A stretch of DNA of 64,000 bases from Phycisphaeraceae bacterium. GTDB lineage: Bacteria > Planctomycetota > Phycisphaerae > Phycisphaerales > UBA1924. Position numbers and translations under genes: made by a program. How positions within the stretch are numbered: the first letter of the stretch is position 1; every line of letters begins with the position of its first letter. A model generated the notes under the pieces. The model was not told the origin of the DNA, did no database searches, and was given only the letters and a program-made list of their open reading frames with translations. This document shows, one piece after another, positions 15,929 to 24,317 of this stretch. The stretch spans positions 1,490,001-1,554,000 of the forward strand of contig JAHBXF010000002.1 in assembly GCA_019636615.1 (NCBI GenBank). Direction: 5' to 3'.

Positions 15929-16360
15929 AGCGATCTCCGGCGGGAGCGCGGCGGGGAACGCCAGCGCGATACGTCTTGGTGGCCTGCCGCACACGCGACA
16001 GGTCCGGGGCTGGCTGGATCGCTGGTTGGCTGGATCGCTCGGGCTACGGGCCCGTCCGGGGGCGCTCAGCGCCCCGATTCCCGCCCGCTACGGGGTCCGC
16101 CCGCTGGCCACGGGTTGGCCCACGATCGCCCACGTCGCGTCCTCACGGCGGGGCGTATCAATCCCCGCCACGCGACCGTCGGCGCTCGGACGCGCAAACA
16201 AACTCTGTCGCCAAGCGCGGCTGTTCCCGGCGGCCTCTCTGCGCAGATTCCGCCGGGAAGGAACCATGCGGTTGGCCCGTCCCGCGCGCGCTCTGCCTGT
16301 CAACCGCAGAATGAGAGAGAAGAAGATGTACTTCTTCCCCCTTCTTGACCTTCTTTCCCT
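15929..16360 (-). other. 432-bp gap upstream of the methyltransferase gene
   Basis: No convincing gene on either strand. It contains a tandem direct repeat (13-nt TGGCTGGATCGCT, 16011-16023 and 16027-16039) and is otherwise GC-rich without a clear sigma-70-like box. Candidate roles are the methyltransferase promoter or operator, or a phage origin, given the adjacent Prim-Pol gene. Confidence 0.4.
16011..16039. repeat. Tandem 13-nt direct repeat
   Basis: Two exact copies of TGGCTGGATCGCT with a 16-nt period, about 85 bp upstream of the methyltransferase start. This fits an operator or iteron-like pair. Confidence 0.6.
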
Positions 16361-18694
16361 TCATGTTCCTTCCCCTTCCTGCGCGCGCGAATCCCTCGCG
16401 GGAGAACACACCGGAGGGGAATAAGGTGAAGAAGTACAAGAAGCCCTGAACACGATCCGGGGCGCGCCCCGCGTCGCCTCGCGGCACTCGACGATCTCGC
16501 CCGTCGAAATCAGGCTCTCGATCAGTTCCGACCGCTCGCGCCCGGTGAGGTGCTTGGTTTTCCGGTACATCTGCGTTCGGGTCAGGCCGGACGGGGAGGC
16601 CTTCAGGTCGCGGAGCAGGCGCTTGCGCTTGGCCTCGAAGGGCGTCTCGGCGATCCAGTCCTCGGCGATGGCCAGCAGACGCCGCGTCAGGTAGTCGGTG
16701 AGCTCGATGGCCCAGCGGGCCGCGGCCTCGTCGACGAGCAGGCCCTCGCGGTCGTGCGAGCAGGCGTGCAGCAGCGCGAGCTTGCGGGCCTTCTCGGCGG
16801 CCCTGGTCCACAGCGCACCCGCCGCCTCGGGAAGGCGGCGTCGCTCGGCGCGGGCCCGCCTCGTGAACTCCGACATGAGCGCCCGCGCGTTCTCGTCGTA
16901 CGGCACGACCACCGGCGCGGGGTTCTCGGGGGAGAGGTTGCCGCCCGGCTTGAAGTCGCCCCACCAGCGGACGGAGGCGAGGATGGCTTCGGGGATCGCG
17001 TCGGGGATGCGGACCTCGACCGGGTCGGGGTCGGAGTCGTCGGTCTCGAAGACCAGCATCCGCGGCACGAACCCGTCGGTCAGGCTCTCGTGCGTCAGGC
17101 CGGCGCACAGGGACGCCCGCACGGTGGTCCCGTAGACGCACGCGTGCGGCTGGTTGATAGAGCGGTTGTTGTCGGCATCGGCGTAGGCGTCGCCGATGTA
17201 GACGCTGCCCGAGCTCGTGAAGAGCTTCATGAGCACGGTGGCGATGTGGTAGAGGTGCGGCGTGCGGGTCGGCTCGCCGATGGTCTTGAGCAGCCGACCG
17301 ATCTCGTCGAGTTGGAACAGGATCGACGGCTGGCGGTGGACCGCCGAGACGACGCCCGCGTGGCTCGCCAGGCCCTCGGGGCCGACGTACTTGTCCATCG
17401 CCGCCTGGAACAGGATCTCCTTGTTGACCTGCCGCGCCCGTTCCTTGCCCCCACCAGTCTCGCACAGGGCGACGCAGTAGACGTTGGTCCGGGTGTTCAG
17501 TTCGTCGCGCACCTTGCGTCCGGTGATCGCGCCCATGAGCGCGATCGCCGCCGCCAGCGCCAGCGTCGGCTGGGGGTACATCGAACTGGCCAGCGTGAAG
17601 TCCACGACCTCCCCCAGCAGCCCGGGGACGCGCAACAGGTGCGGCGGGAACGGTCCCGGGTGCGGGAACGTGGCCTCCGCCGGTTCCTCGTGCGCCGGCG
17701 CTGCGCCCGCGAAGGCCGAGAGGTCCACGTCGCCGCCGTCGTCGGGCTCGGAGCCGTAGCCCCGGTGCCGCAGCGCCGAAGCGGCGGCCGCGAAGTCCCC
17801 GCCGTGCTCGAGCAGGGCGTACACCGCGAACGGCGCATACCCCTGCTGGGGCTCGAAGGGCGCGGCGCTGCTCGAGAAGACGTAGAAGACCCCGTCCTTG
17901 AGCGTCGCGCTCGTGCCGTGCTCCTTGCCGGGCCGGCACCAGTGCTCGTTCTCGCCCGCGCGGACCCGCCGCCAGCCGTGCGATTGGAGAAGTTCGCGCA
18001 CGTCCCCGCGGGCGTTGAAGTCGTCGCCCGGGCGCACGCCCGCTGCCTGTTCTGACACCGACGAAACCGACGAAACCCCCTCCTCCCCCTCCCCGAGCAC
18101 GGGGCGCTGGGGGCGGGGCGATTCGTCGAGCGCCCAGGCGCACCCGAGCAGCACGTCGCGCTCGTCGGCCGTCACGACCGGCAGGGCGCGCAGGTCGCCC
18201 AGGATCGCCTCGTACCCCGCCGTGGGCGCGCAGAGGAAGAGGCCGCCCTCGCCCCGCGTCTCGATGAGCGTGACCGCCTTGTCGCCGCCGCCCGCCGGGC
18301 CGGGGCGCTGGGCCAGTTTCAGGCTGCCGCACACGGGCGCCTCGCAGCGGTACGCGACGTGCCGCCCGCCGCGCTGCGACCGCTCGGCGTACAAGCGGGA
18401 CACAAGGCCCGGCGCGTGCTCCTCGACCCGGGCCGCCCAGCGGTCGAAGAGCTCGCCGCGCTGGTCGAAGTCGATCATCTCGAGGTTGCCCGAGACCGCG
18501 CCCGTCACGACACACACGGGCGTGTCCGGGCCGAACCAGGACCGCACCTCGTCCTCCGTCGGCAGGCGCTCCCGGTACGCCTTCCACGTCGGCAGCGCCG
18601 GGCGCTTCTCGGCCAGGAGCGCCGGCATGACGCTCAGGCCCGCCCGGAGGCAGGCCAGCGCGACGTCGGGCGTGCTTGGCGATGGCGCTCCCAT
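16361..18694 (-). CDS. Bifunctional Prim-Pol primase/polymerase with DUF3987-like helicase region
   Basis: A 777-residue replication protein. The N-terminal about 190 residues are an archaeo-eukaryotic Prim-Pol domain: catalytic Asp pair in 'LEMIDFDQRG' and the 'SQRGGRHVAYRC' motif. A middle segment 'HWCRPGKEHGTSATLKDG' resembles a primase DNA-recognition region. The C-terminal part (about 350-720) is a P-loop/DUF3987-like region with 'CVALCETGGGKERARQ' as the nucleotide loop and 'SILFQLDEIGRLL' as the Walker B-like strand. It would make primers and help open the fork for element replication. The ATG overlaps the helicase stop by one base (TGATG). Confidence 0.8.
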   Translation of the reverse strand: MGAPSPSTPDVALACLRAGLSVMPALLAEKRPALPTWKAYRERLPTEDEVRSWFGPDTPVCVVTGAVSGNLEMIDFDQRGELFDRWAARVEEHAPGLVSRLYAERSQRGGRHVAYRCEAPVCGSLKLAQRPGPAGGGDKAVTLIETRGEGGLFLCAPTAGYEAILGDLRALPVVTADERDVLLGCAWALDESPRPQRPVLGEGEEGVSSVSSVSEQAAGVRPGDDFNARGDVRELLQSHGWRRVRAGENEHWCRPGKEHGTSATLKDGVFYVFSSSAAPFEPQQGYAPFAVYALLEHGGDFAAAASALRHRGYGSEPDDGGDVDLSAFAGAAPAHEEPAEATFPHPGPFPPHLLRVPGLLGEVVDFTLASSMYPQPTLALAAAIALMGAITGRKVRDELNTRTNVYCVALCETGGGKERARQVNKEILFQAAMDKYVGPEGLASHAGVVSAVHRQPSILFQLDEIGRLLKTIGEPTRTPHLYHIATVLMKLFTSSGSVYIGDAYADADNNRSINQPHACVYGTTVRASLCAGLTHESLTDGFVPRMLVFETDDSDPDPVEVRIPDAIPEAILASVRWWGDFKPGGNLSPENPAPVVVPYDENARALMSEFTRRARAERRRLPEAAGALWTRAAEKARKLALLHACSHDREGLLVDEAAARWAIELTDYLTRRLLAIAEDWIAETPFEAKRKRLLRDLKASPSGLTRTQMYRKTKHLTGRERSELIESLISTGEIVECREATRGAPRIVFRASCTSSPYSPPVCSPARDSRAQEGEGT

Positions 18695-20388
18695 CAGAAC
18701 GGAATCTCCTCGTCGGGGATGCCGTAGGTGGTGCCCACGGGCTGGGGCACGTCGGGCAGGCCTTCGTCGCTCTCCAGCCGCGGCGGCTTGTCGCCCAGGC
18801 GGTGCCCGACGACGCGGTCGTACTTCTCGCCGGCCTTGCGCTCTACGGTGACCGAAAGCGTGGGCGCGAGCGCGCCGGCCCGCGCGAGCTCGACGGCCTC
18901 CTCGGTGCTCGCGGGCACCGGTTCAACCGAACGGGCGCGCCACCACGCCTCCGCCTTTGTCCGCGCGTACCCGGTGTGGTCGAAGCAGACCCACTCACGC
19001 TGCCAGCGATTGAACCCCAGGCGGTACTCGACGCGCATGGTCGGCGGGGCCGACGGATCGTCGCGCTTGCGGTGGACGTGGTACGACGTCTCGCTGACGC
19101 GCTCCTCGGCGCGCGTCGCCTGGTCCGACAGGATGCCGACGCTCGCGGCGGTGGCCTCGTGCGTGCGCCGCTGCGGCTCGGGGAAGGCGTGCCCGCACTC
19201 CGGGCACGTCTGGTAGCCCGTCGCGATCAGCGCATGGCACCGCGGGCACTCCTTCGCCGGAGGCTCGCCGTCGCCCGCCCCCGGCTCCTTCACGCGGACC
19301 GCGTCCACCGGGCCGTGCCGCAGCACGTTACCGCCGAAGTCCAGGACAAGGCAGTCGGCCTTGCCGGGGTGCAGCCGGAAGCCTCGCCCGACCATCTGGT
19401 AGTACAGCCCCGGCGACATGGTCGGCCGCATCAGCGCCACGCAGTCGATGTGCGGGGCGTCGAAGCCGGTGGTCAGCACGTTGACGTTGCACAGGTACGT
19501 CAGTTCGCCCGCGCGGAACCGGCGCAGCAGCCCCGCACGCACCCCGTCGGGCGTGTCGCCGGTGACGAACCCGCACTCGATCCCGTGCCTGGACTTGAGC
19601 ACCTCCACGATGTGCTGCCCATGCCGGACGCCCGACGAGAAGATCAGCGTGGCGCGCCGGTCCTTCGTGTGCTCGACGATCTCGGCGCACGCCCCCTCGA
19701 CCAGGGCGTCCTTGTCCATGAGGTCTTCGACCTCGCTGGCGACGAACTCCCCGGCGCGGACGTGCAGGTCGCTGGTGTCCACCCGCTGCAGGCCCGCCTT
19801 CGTGCGAAGCGGCGAGAGGTACCCCTGCACGATCAGTTCGCGTACTCCGACCTCGTAGCAAATGTGGTTGAGGATGCTGTGGGGGGGCGGGGCGCAGATC
19901 GAGCCCGACTTCATGCGGTACGGCGTCGCCGTCAGGCCCACGATCCGCACCTGCGGGTTCACCGCCCTGGCGTCGGCGATGAACTGGCGGTACATCCCGT
20001 CGTCCTCGGCGGGCACCATGTGCGCCTCGTCGATGATGATCAGGTCCACCGGCCCCAGGTCGCACGCCTTCTTCCAGATCGACTGGATGCCCGCGACGGT
20101 GACGGCGTAGCCGAGGTCCTTGCGCTTCAGGCCAGCCGAGTAGACGCCCAGCGGCACCTCGGGCGCGATGTGCCGGAGTTTGTCGGCGGCCTGCTCGAGC
20201 AGTTCCTTGACGTGGGCCAGGATCACGACGCGGCCGTTCCACAGGTTCACCGCGTCGCGGCAGATGGTCGCGATCACCGGCGTTTTGCCGCCGCCCGTGG
20301 GGATGACGATGCACGGGTTGTCGTCGCGCTCGCGCAGGTGGTCGTAGACCGCCTGCACCGCCTCGTGCTGGTAGGGACGCAGTTCCAC
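18694..20388 (-). CDS. Phage SF2 DEAD/DEAH helicase with zinc finger
   Basis: A 564-residue helicase. It starts 'VELRPYQHEAVQAVYDHL' (Q-motif-like) from GTG 20388, with motif I 'IVIPTGGGKTPV', motif II 'IIIDEAHM', motif III 'GLTATPYR', and motifs V-VI 'TTGFDAPHID' and 'YYQMVGRGFR'. A zinc finger 'CPRCHALIATGYQTCPECG' follows, then a C-terminal domain with 'YRLGFNRWQREWVCFDH'. It is probably an ATP-dependent DNA helicase for replication or recombination, given the adjacent RusA, DUF669 and RecA-like genes. The GTG follows the RusA stop with about 4 bp between them. Confidence 0.85.
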   Translation of the reverse strand: MELRPYQHEAVQAVYDHLRERDDNPCIVIPTGGGKTPVIATICRDAVNLWNGRVVILAHVKELLEQAADKLRHIAPEVPLGVYSAGLKRKDLGYAVTVAGIQSIWKKACDLGPVDLIIIDEAHMVPAEDDGMYRQFIADARAVNPQVRIVGLTATPYRMKSGSICAPPPHSILNHICYEVGVRELIVQGYLSPLRTKAGLQRVDTSDLHVRAGEFVASEVEDLMDKDALVEGACAEIVEHTKDRRATLIFSSGVRHGQHIVEVLKSRHGIECGFVTGDTPDGVRAGLLRRFRAGELTYLCNVNVLTTGFDAPHIDCVALMRPTMSPGLYYQMVGRGFRLHPGKADCLVLDFGGNVLRHGPVDAVRVKEPGAGDGEPPAKECPRCHALIATGYQTCPECGHAFPEPQRRTHEATAASVGILSDQATRAEERVSETSYHVHRKRDDPSAPPTMRVEYRLGFNRWQREWVCFDHTGYARTKAEAWWRARSVEPVPASTEEAVELARAGALAPTLSVTVERKAGEKYDRVVGHRLGDKPPRLESDEGLPDVPQPVGTTYGIPDEEIPF

Positions 20389-20392
20389 CGGT

Positions 20393-20737
20393 TCACATCT
20401 CCGAGATTTCGACGACCACGCGCCCGCCGTCGCGGGCCTCCGCACGCTCCACGGTGATGCGGTCGATCTGGCTGTCGTCGCCGTACACGCCCGCATGCTG
20501 CAGGGCGTCGAGCAAAGCCTTCTGCACGTTGTCCAGATCGCGCCGCCGCTGATCAGGTGGCGAGGCGGCGATCCGCACCGCCAGGCGACCCTCGACCCGC
20601 GGCGAGCCAGCCAAGAGCACCTCGCCCTGGATTCGCCGGCGGTAGCGCCGGCCTTCCCTGCTGATGAGCGTCGCGCTGCCCACGCGCCGGTAGTAGTGGT
20701 TGACGCTCGGCGGCCAGGGGAGCGTGAGGGTGATCAT
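20393..20737 (-). CDS. rusA: RusA-family Holliday junction resolvase
   Basis: A 114-residue protein, the usual length for RusA. It begins 'MITLTLPWPPSVNHYYRR', the family N-terminus, and has the catalytic acidic segment 'RRRDLDNVQKALLDALQHAGVYGDDSQI', where Asp residues bind metal. It resolves four-way junctions formed during phage recombination-dependent replication. ATG 20737 fits the family start better than an upstream in-frame GTG. Confidence 0.9.
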   Translation of the reverse strand: MITLTLPWPPSVNHYYRRVGSATLISREGRRYRRRIQGEVLLAGSPRVEGRLAVRIAASPPDQRRRDLDNVQKALLDALQHAGVYGDDSQIDRITVERAEARDGGRVVVEISEM

Positions 20738-20791
20738 CCGTGATCTCCGTGGTACATCCGTCCCGACCCTCACGCTCCCCTCCGCTGGCGA

Positions 20792-21259
20792 TCACCGCTT
20801 CCAGGGCGGTGGCGACCCCGCCCCAGCCGCCGGACGCCCCACCGACGGCGCGGCACCGCCCGCGCCCTTCCGGGCGTACCCCTTCACGACGTTGGTGATG
20901 TCGCCGGTGTCCTGGCGCTTCTTGCACCCGACGCTGATCTCCAGCGGGATGTTGTGGAGCTCGACGCTGTCCTTGGGGGCCATCACGCCCACGGCGCGGC
21001 AGATCGCCGAGAGCTCGGCCCGGGCCAGCTTCACCGTCGTCGGGTTTCCGTTCTCCAGGTTCAGCCGCGACCAGACGAGGCGTCCCTTCTGCGGGCCCTC
21101 GAGCACCTGGAAGGTCAGCTGCAGGAACTGCCCCTGCCCGGTCTTTGTGGGCTTCATTTCCGACTCGGTGATCACCGCGAGGTACTTGCCCGCGGGGAGG
21201 GGATCGAAGCCGACCGACGGATCGACCTGGTTCGCGTCGAAGTTGTTTAGATTCGCCAT
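20792..21259 (-). CDS. DUF669-family phage ssDNA-binding protein
   Basis: A 155-residue protein starting 'MANLNNFDANQVDPSVGFDPLPAGKY' with 'ESEMKPTKTGQGQFLQLTFQVLEG', 'GRLVWSRLNLENGNPTTVKLARAEL' and a Gly/Pro-rich flexible C-terminal tail. This is the DUF669 pattern, a phage family encoded beside Sak4-like recombinases and believed to bind single-stranded DNA. It sits directly downstream of the RecA-like ATPase gene, forming a two-gene recombination unit. Confidence 0.85.
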   Translation of the reverse strand: MANLNNFDANQVDPSVGFDPLPAGKYLAVITESEMKPTKTGQGQFLQLTFQVLEGPQKGRLVWSRLNLENGNPTTVKLARAELSAICRAVGVMAPKDSVELHNIPLEISVGCKKRQDTGDITNVVKGYARKGAGGAAPSVGRPAAGAGSPPPWKR

Positions 21260-21264
21260 GAGGT

Positions 21265-22068
21265 TCAGGCTCCTTGCTCGGGTGCGGGTGCGGCGGCGTC
21301 CGGGGCGGTGTCGGCCAACGCGGGGGCGTCCTCGCCGCGGGCCAACGCGGCGTAGATGCGGTAATCGAGGGGGAACTCCTCGGGCAGGCCCAGCCGGTTC
21401 TTGGCCACGTGCGCCGGGCGCTCCGTGGTGCGGATGATCCGCTCGCCGGTACCGACGCCCTGGTGCTTCTTCTGCCCGAAGTTCTCGTCCACCTTGCGCG
21501 TGTGGACCTTGTACGTGGCGAAGAGCACCTCGTCGGCCCACTCCTGCACCAGCGCGCTGGCCAGCTTGTGCAGACGCGGCGAGTACCGGTCGTACGGCTC
21601 GGTCTCGGGGTTCTCGAACTTCTCGATCTTGGCGTGCGCGATCAGGATCACCGTCATGCCCCGGTCGGTTCGCAGCGCGTCCAGCCCGGCCAGCACCTCG
21701 CGCCATTTGTCGATGGCGAAGGCGTACCCCTTCGCGTACCCGATGTCCTCGATCGAGTTCACGTCGCGGTCGCGGCACACGTCCGCCCAGATCAGCCGCT
21801 CCAGCCAGTCGAGCGAGTCGATCACGACGGTGCGGTACTCGTGCTTGCCGGTGTAGAGCTCCGAGAGGGCCGCGAGCACGTCACCCAGCGACGCCGCCAG
21901 CGGGAAACGCTCGCACTCGATGTTGGCCAGGCCGTCCTCGGTCTGGATGAAGACGGGGCGCTCGGCCATCGAGCCGAACGTGCTCTTGCCGATGCCGTGC
22001 GTGCCGTAGAGCATCACGCGGCGCGGCAGGGCGGTCTTTCCTCGCTGGATTCTGTCGAGCAGTGGCAT
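21265..22068 (-). CDS. RecA-like AAA ATPase (Sak4-type recombinase)
   Basis: A 267-residue protein with Walker A 'LYGTHGIGKSTFG' near residue 20 and Walker B 'TVVIDSLDWLERL' near residue 80, then 'GMTVILIAHAKIEKFENPE'. This is the compact RecA-core organisation of phage Sak4/nucleotide-binding proteins, which load with ssDNA-binding partners for strand annealing or exchange. ATG 22068 is behind AGGAG. An in-frame GTG at 22191 overlapping the upstream TGA would add 41 residues; it lacks family support. Confidence 0.8.
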   Translation of the reverse strand: MPLLDRIQRGKTALPRRVMLYGTHGIGKSTFGSMAERPVFIQTEDGLANIECERFPLAASLGDVLAALSELYTGKHEYRTVVIDSLDWLERLIWADVCRDRDVNSIEDIGYAKGYAFAIDKWREVLAGLDALRTDRGMTVILIAHAKIEKFENPETEPYDRYSPRLHKLASALVQEWADEVLFATYKVHTRKVDENFGQKKHQGVGTGERIIRTTERPAHVAKNRLGLPEEFPLDYRIYAALARGEDAPALADTAPDAAAPAPEQGA

Positions 22069-22187
22069 GGGGTCTCCTGTTCCGGGTTCAAGGTCCTTGG
22101 GGTACACGTCTTTGACAAAGTCGCCTTGTCCCAGCCGCACGAGCGGCAGGGGATTGGGGGGTTGGGGCCAGTCGGAACGCGGAGCGG

Positions 22188-22523
22188 TCACGCGACCCCC
22201 GCGAGCTCGTCCTCGACCGGTGCCGACGCGGCGGCCGGCGACGCGGGGAGCGGGGCGTTCACACGCGCGATGCTGAAGTTCCCGTCGCCGAACTCGTGGA
22301 TGGCCAGACCCGTGAAGACGCGGGCCACGGCGCTGCCGCTCGGGGTGGTGCCGTCCACCGCGGCCACACGGCGCTCGGCGTTGACGGCGTACCCGACCTC
22401 GAGCCGGATGGCCGACTCGCCGTGCAGGCACCCGACTGCGAGGATTGAGAGGAGCAGGGTCTCCTCCACGTCCTTCATGTCGACGCCTTCCGTGAACTCG
22501 AACCGGTACACAGTCCTGGTCAT
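22188..22523 (-). CDS. Hypothetical phage protein
   Basis: A 111-residue protein starting 'MTRTVYRFEFTEGVDMKDVEE', with a beta-alpha layout and an Ala/Pro tail. 'EETLLLSILAVGCLHGE' and 'YAVNAERRVAAVDGT' are the core. It heads the replication gene series and lies about 60 nt downstream of a conserved repeat (22584-22622) that could be its promoter or operator. No family is recognised. Confidence 0.6.
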   Translation of the reverse strand: MTRTVYRFEFTEGVDMKDVEETLLLSILAVGCLHGESAIRLEVGYAVNAERRVAAVDGTTPSGSAVARVFTGLAIHEFGDGNFSIARVNAPLPASPAAASAPVEDELAGVA

Positions 22524-22583
22524 GCGATCCTCCATGTGTCTGTGGGCTGGGGGAACTCGGCGGCTCGGGGACGATCGAGCGCC

Positions 22584-22622
22584 CTCACCCTTCTCCTAAG
22601 CCGGAGCCGGGCGAGTTGTCGC
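22584..22622 (-). repeat. Conserved 39-bp element, copy A
   Basis: It shares with 29508-29546 the cores CCTAAGCCGGAG and GGGCGAGTTGT in identical spacing and orientation relative to the downstream minus-strand gene. It lies in the 102-bp gap between the sigma-like gene and the next gene, about 60 nt before the ATG. A promoter or operator role is inferred from position. Confidence 0.6.
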
Positions 22623-22625
22623 GCG

Positions 22626-23141
22626 TCACATGTACGAATCCAGCCCGGCGTCGGTAAACATCCGCCGCGTCTGCGCCAGCGACCGCATCATGCTGGAGCG
22701 GTTCGCGCCCATGGCGCGGGCCGCGTCGGACTGCGACTCCCGGCGCAGGTGGTCGCACGCCTGCCGCAGGCGCGGGCGCAGCCGGTCCACCACGACCTGC
22801 ACGTCCAGTCGCACGTCGACGCAGCGGACCGCGTCGGCCGGGTCGGGCCGCAGCAGCGCGGCGGCTGTGAGCGGAAGGCTCGCGGGCCGCCGGCGGCGGG
22901 CGCGGATCAGCGTGCAGACGCGCGACCGCACGACCTGCTCGACGAACGCCTCGCGCGACGCCCGGGCCGGGTCGTACTTGGGCCAGCGGAGCAGCACCTC
23001 CAGCATGAGTTCCTGCTCGATGTCGCTCCGGCCCTCCGCGGCGTGGCGTGCGGACCGCGTGATCTGACGGGCCTTGATGCGGACCAGGCGGCGGGCGAAG
23101 TGCAGGGTGGCGGGGTCGATGGATGGATGGGCGATGCGCAT
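22626..23141 (-). CDS. Sigma-70-like regulator encoded by the element
   Basis: A 171-residue protein. The N-terminal half resembles sigma region 2 ('FARRLVRIKARQITRSA', 'SDIEQELMLEVLLRWPKYDP', 'FVEQVVRSRVCTLIRARRRR'), and the C-terminal half has a region-4-like helix-turn-helix ('RLRQACDHLRRESQSDAARA', 'MGANRSSMMRSLAQTRRMF'). ECF-type factors have this two-domain size. ATG 23141 is preceded by a leader with a perfect inverted repeat. It may direct the element's own transcription; alternatively it is a DNA-binding protein without sigma function. Confidence 0.65.
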   Translation of the reverse strand: MRIAHPSIDPATLHFARRLVRIKARQITRSARHAAEGRSDIEQELMLEVLLRWPKYDPARASREAFVEQVVRSRVCTLIRARRRRPASLPLTAAALLRPDPADAVRCVDVRLDVQVVVDRLRPRLRQACDHLRRESQSDAARAMGANRSSMMRSLAQTRRMFTDAGLDSYM

Positions 23142-23458
23142 GAGCCGGACCTTCCTGGCGGTGCCAGAAGGCCCCGGGGAGCGACAGGTCCGGCTTGGTG
23201 CTCCCCGGGGCGTGAATGGACGACGTGCGGGCCTGTCGTCCCCGACTGGCGAAACTTCGACGAAGTCACGACTCGATGGATTGTGAAGGAGCGGTTCGCG
23301 TGCAGAAGAAGCCCCTCCCGGTAGTCGAATAGGGGCATCAGTGCATGGGGACAAAAAACAGGACTGCGTTACGGATTGCAGTCGAAATTTCGATGGAGGT
23401 AGCCGATGCCGTCGACCCTCGTCACCCGCACGGTGCCATCAGTTCATATCATGCACCA
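23142..23458. other. Divergent intergenic region between the sigma-like and AbiTii genes
   Basis: A 317-bp region holding the 12-bp inverted repeat and presumably both divergent promoters. A plus-strand ATG at 23345 is in frame with the AbiTii gene and would add 38 residues unlike the family, so it is treated as non-coding leader. Confidence 0.4.
23171..23211. repeat. Perfect 12-bp inverted repeat in the leader of the sigma-like gene
   Basis: GCCCCGGGGAGC (23171-23182) and its exact complement GCTCCCCGGGGC (23200-23211) with a 17-nt spacer, 30-70 bp upstream of ATG 23141. It could be an operator or an RNA hairpin in the 5' leader. The same region also lies between divergent genes. Confidence 0.6.
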
Positions 23459-24307
23459 ATGGCATCCCTGGTACTCGAACTTCAGCAGGAGGCAGCGAGC
23501 GGCTCGACGGCCCTTCCCGATGTGCTGCGCAAGGCCCGGATGGTGGCAACGAAGCTGAAACTCGCTGAGATGAACGCATGGATTGAACACGAACTCCACG
23601 GCTATCCCCCCGAAGCGGATGTGCCGGAGTACCGGCAACTCCACGGCGACGTTCGCGCGCACAACCCGTACAACGGAGCATTGATGCCCATTCGCTTCAC
23701 TGATCCCAGCCTGCAAGACATGCTCTCGTCGTGCACTATTCGACAGTCGATCGGCAGCCTCCATGAGGTCACAGGCAGCACATCCGGATTCCTTCAGATG
23801 CCGTTCAGCGAGCAGCAGATGGTCAGCCTGCGGCAAATGCTCGGCCCCGACGACAGTGAGTGGATGATTCCCTTCCGCAAGTTCGACAAGTCACAGGTCA
23901 CTGCGATCTTCGACGCCGTGAGGAACCGCATCCTTGACTGGACTTTGCGACTGGAGGCGGAGGGGATCATGGGAGAGGGCATGACGTTCACGCCCCAGGA
24001 GCGGGACAGGGCTGCCTCTATGACATCGATCAGCATTGGTTCAGTCGAGAACTTCCAGGGCGTCATCGGCACCGTGTCCGGATCAACTCTTCACGTCGAC
24101 AATGTCGCTGCTGTCGATGCTGCACTGAAGACCCAGGGCTTCACCTCTGAGCAACGAACGGAGATTCAGGAACTCATCGCACAACACAAAGCGGCGCGTC
24201 CGGACGGAAATCTTTCTGCTGCCAAGCGCGGCATCCAATGGGTCGTTGATCATGCCGAGAAGCTTGGTGTTCTGGCCAGCATGTTTCGCGACTTCTTCGG
24301 TAAGTAA
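23459..24307 (+). CDS. AbiTii-domain protein
   Basis: A 282-residue protein. The first about 110 residues match the AbiTii pattern: 'LVLELQQEAASGSTALPDVLRKARMVA', 'KLKLAEMNAWIEHELHGYP', 'PEYRQLHGDVRAHNPYNGALMP'. AbiTii is an abortive-infection-associated domain of unknown biochemistry found in phage defence settings. The C-terminal 170 residues are helical with 'GSVENFQGVIGTVSGSTLHV' and no recognised effector. It is the only plus-strand gene in this half of the element and somewhat less GC-rich at wobble positions than its neighbours, consistent with acquired cargo. ATG 23459 matches the family start. Confidence 0.75.
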   Translation: MASLVLELQQEAASGSTALPDVLRKARMVATKLKLAEMNAWIEHELHGYPPEADVPEYRQLHGDVRAHNPYNGALMPIRFTDPSLQDMLSSCTIRQSIGSLHEVTGSTSGFLQMPFSEQQMVSLRQMLGPDDSEWMIPFRKFDKSQVTAIFDAVRNRILDWTLRLEAEGIMGEGMTFTPQERDRAASMTSISIGSVENFQGVIGTVSGSTLHVDNVAAVDAALKTQGFTSEQRTEIQELIAQHKAARPDGNLSAAKRGIQWVVDHAEKLGVLASMFRDFFGK

Positions 24308-24317
24308 CTGTCGCGGG

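Noticed and set aside
18676..20457. Long plus-strand open frame opposite the SF2 helicase gene
   Set aside because: Antisense shadow; the minus-strand frame has all helicase motifs.
22069..22191. 41-codon N-terminal extension of the RecA-like ATPase (GTG 22191)
   Set aside because: ATG 22068 has AGGAG and matches the family start; the extension is Pro/Gly-rich.
23345..23458. AbiTii gene starting at ATG 23345
   Set aside because: The extra 38 residues do not resemble the family, which begins at the residues encoded from 23459; no better ribosome site is seen upstream.
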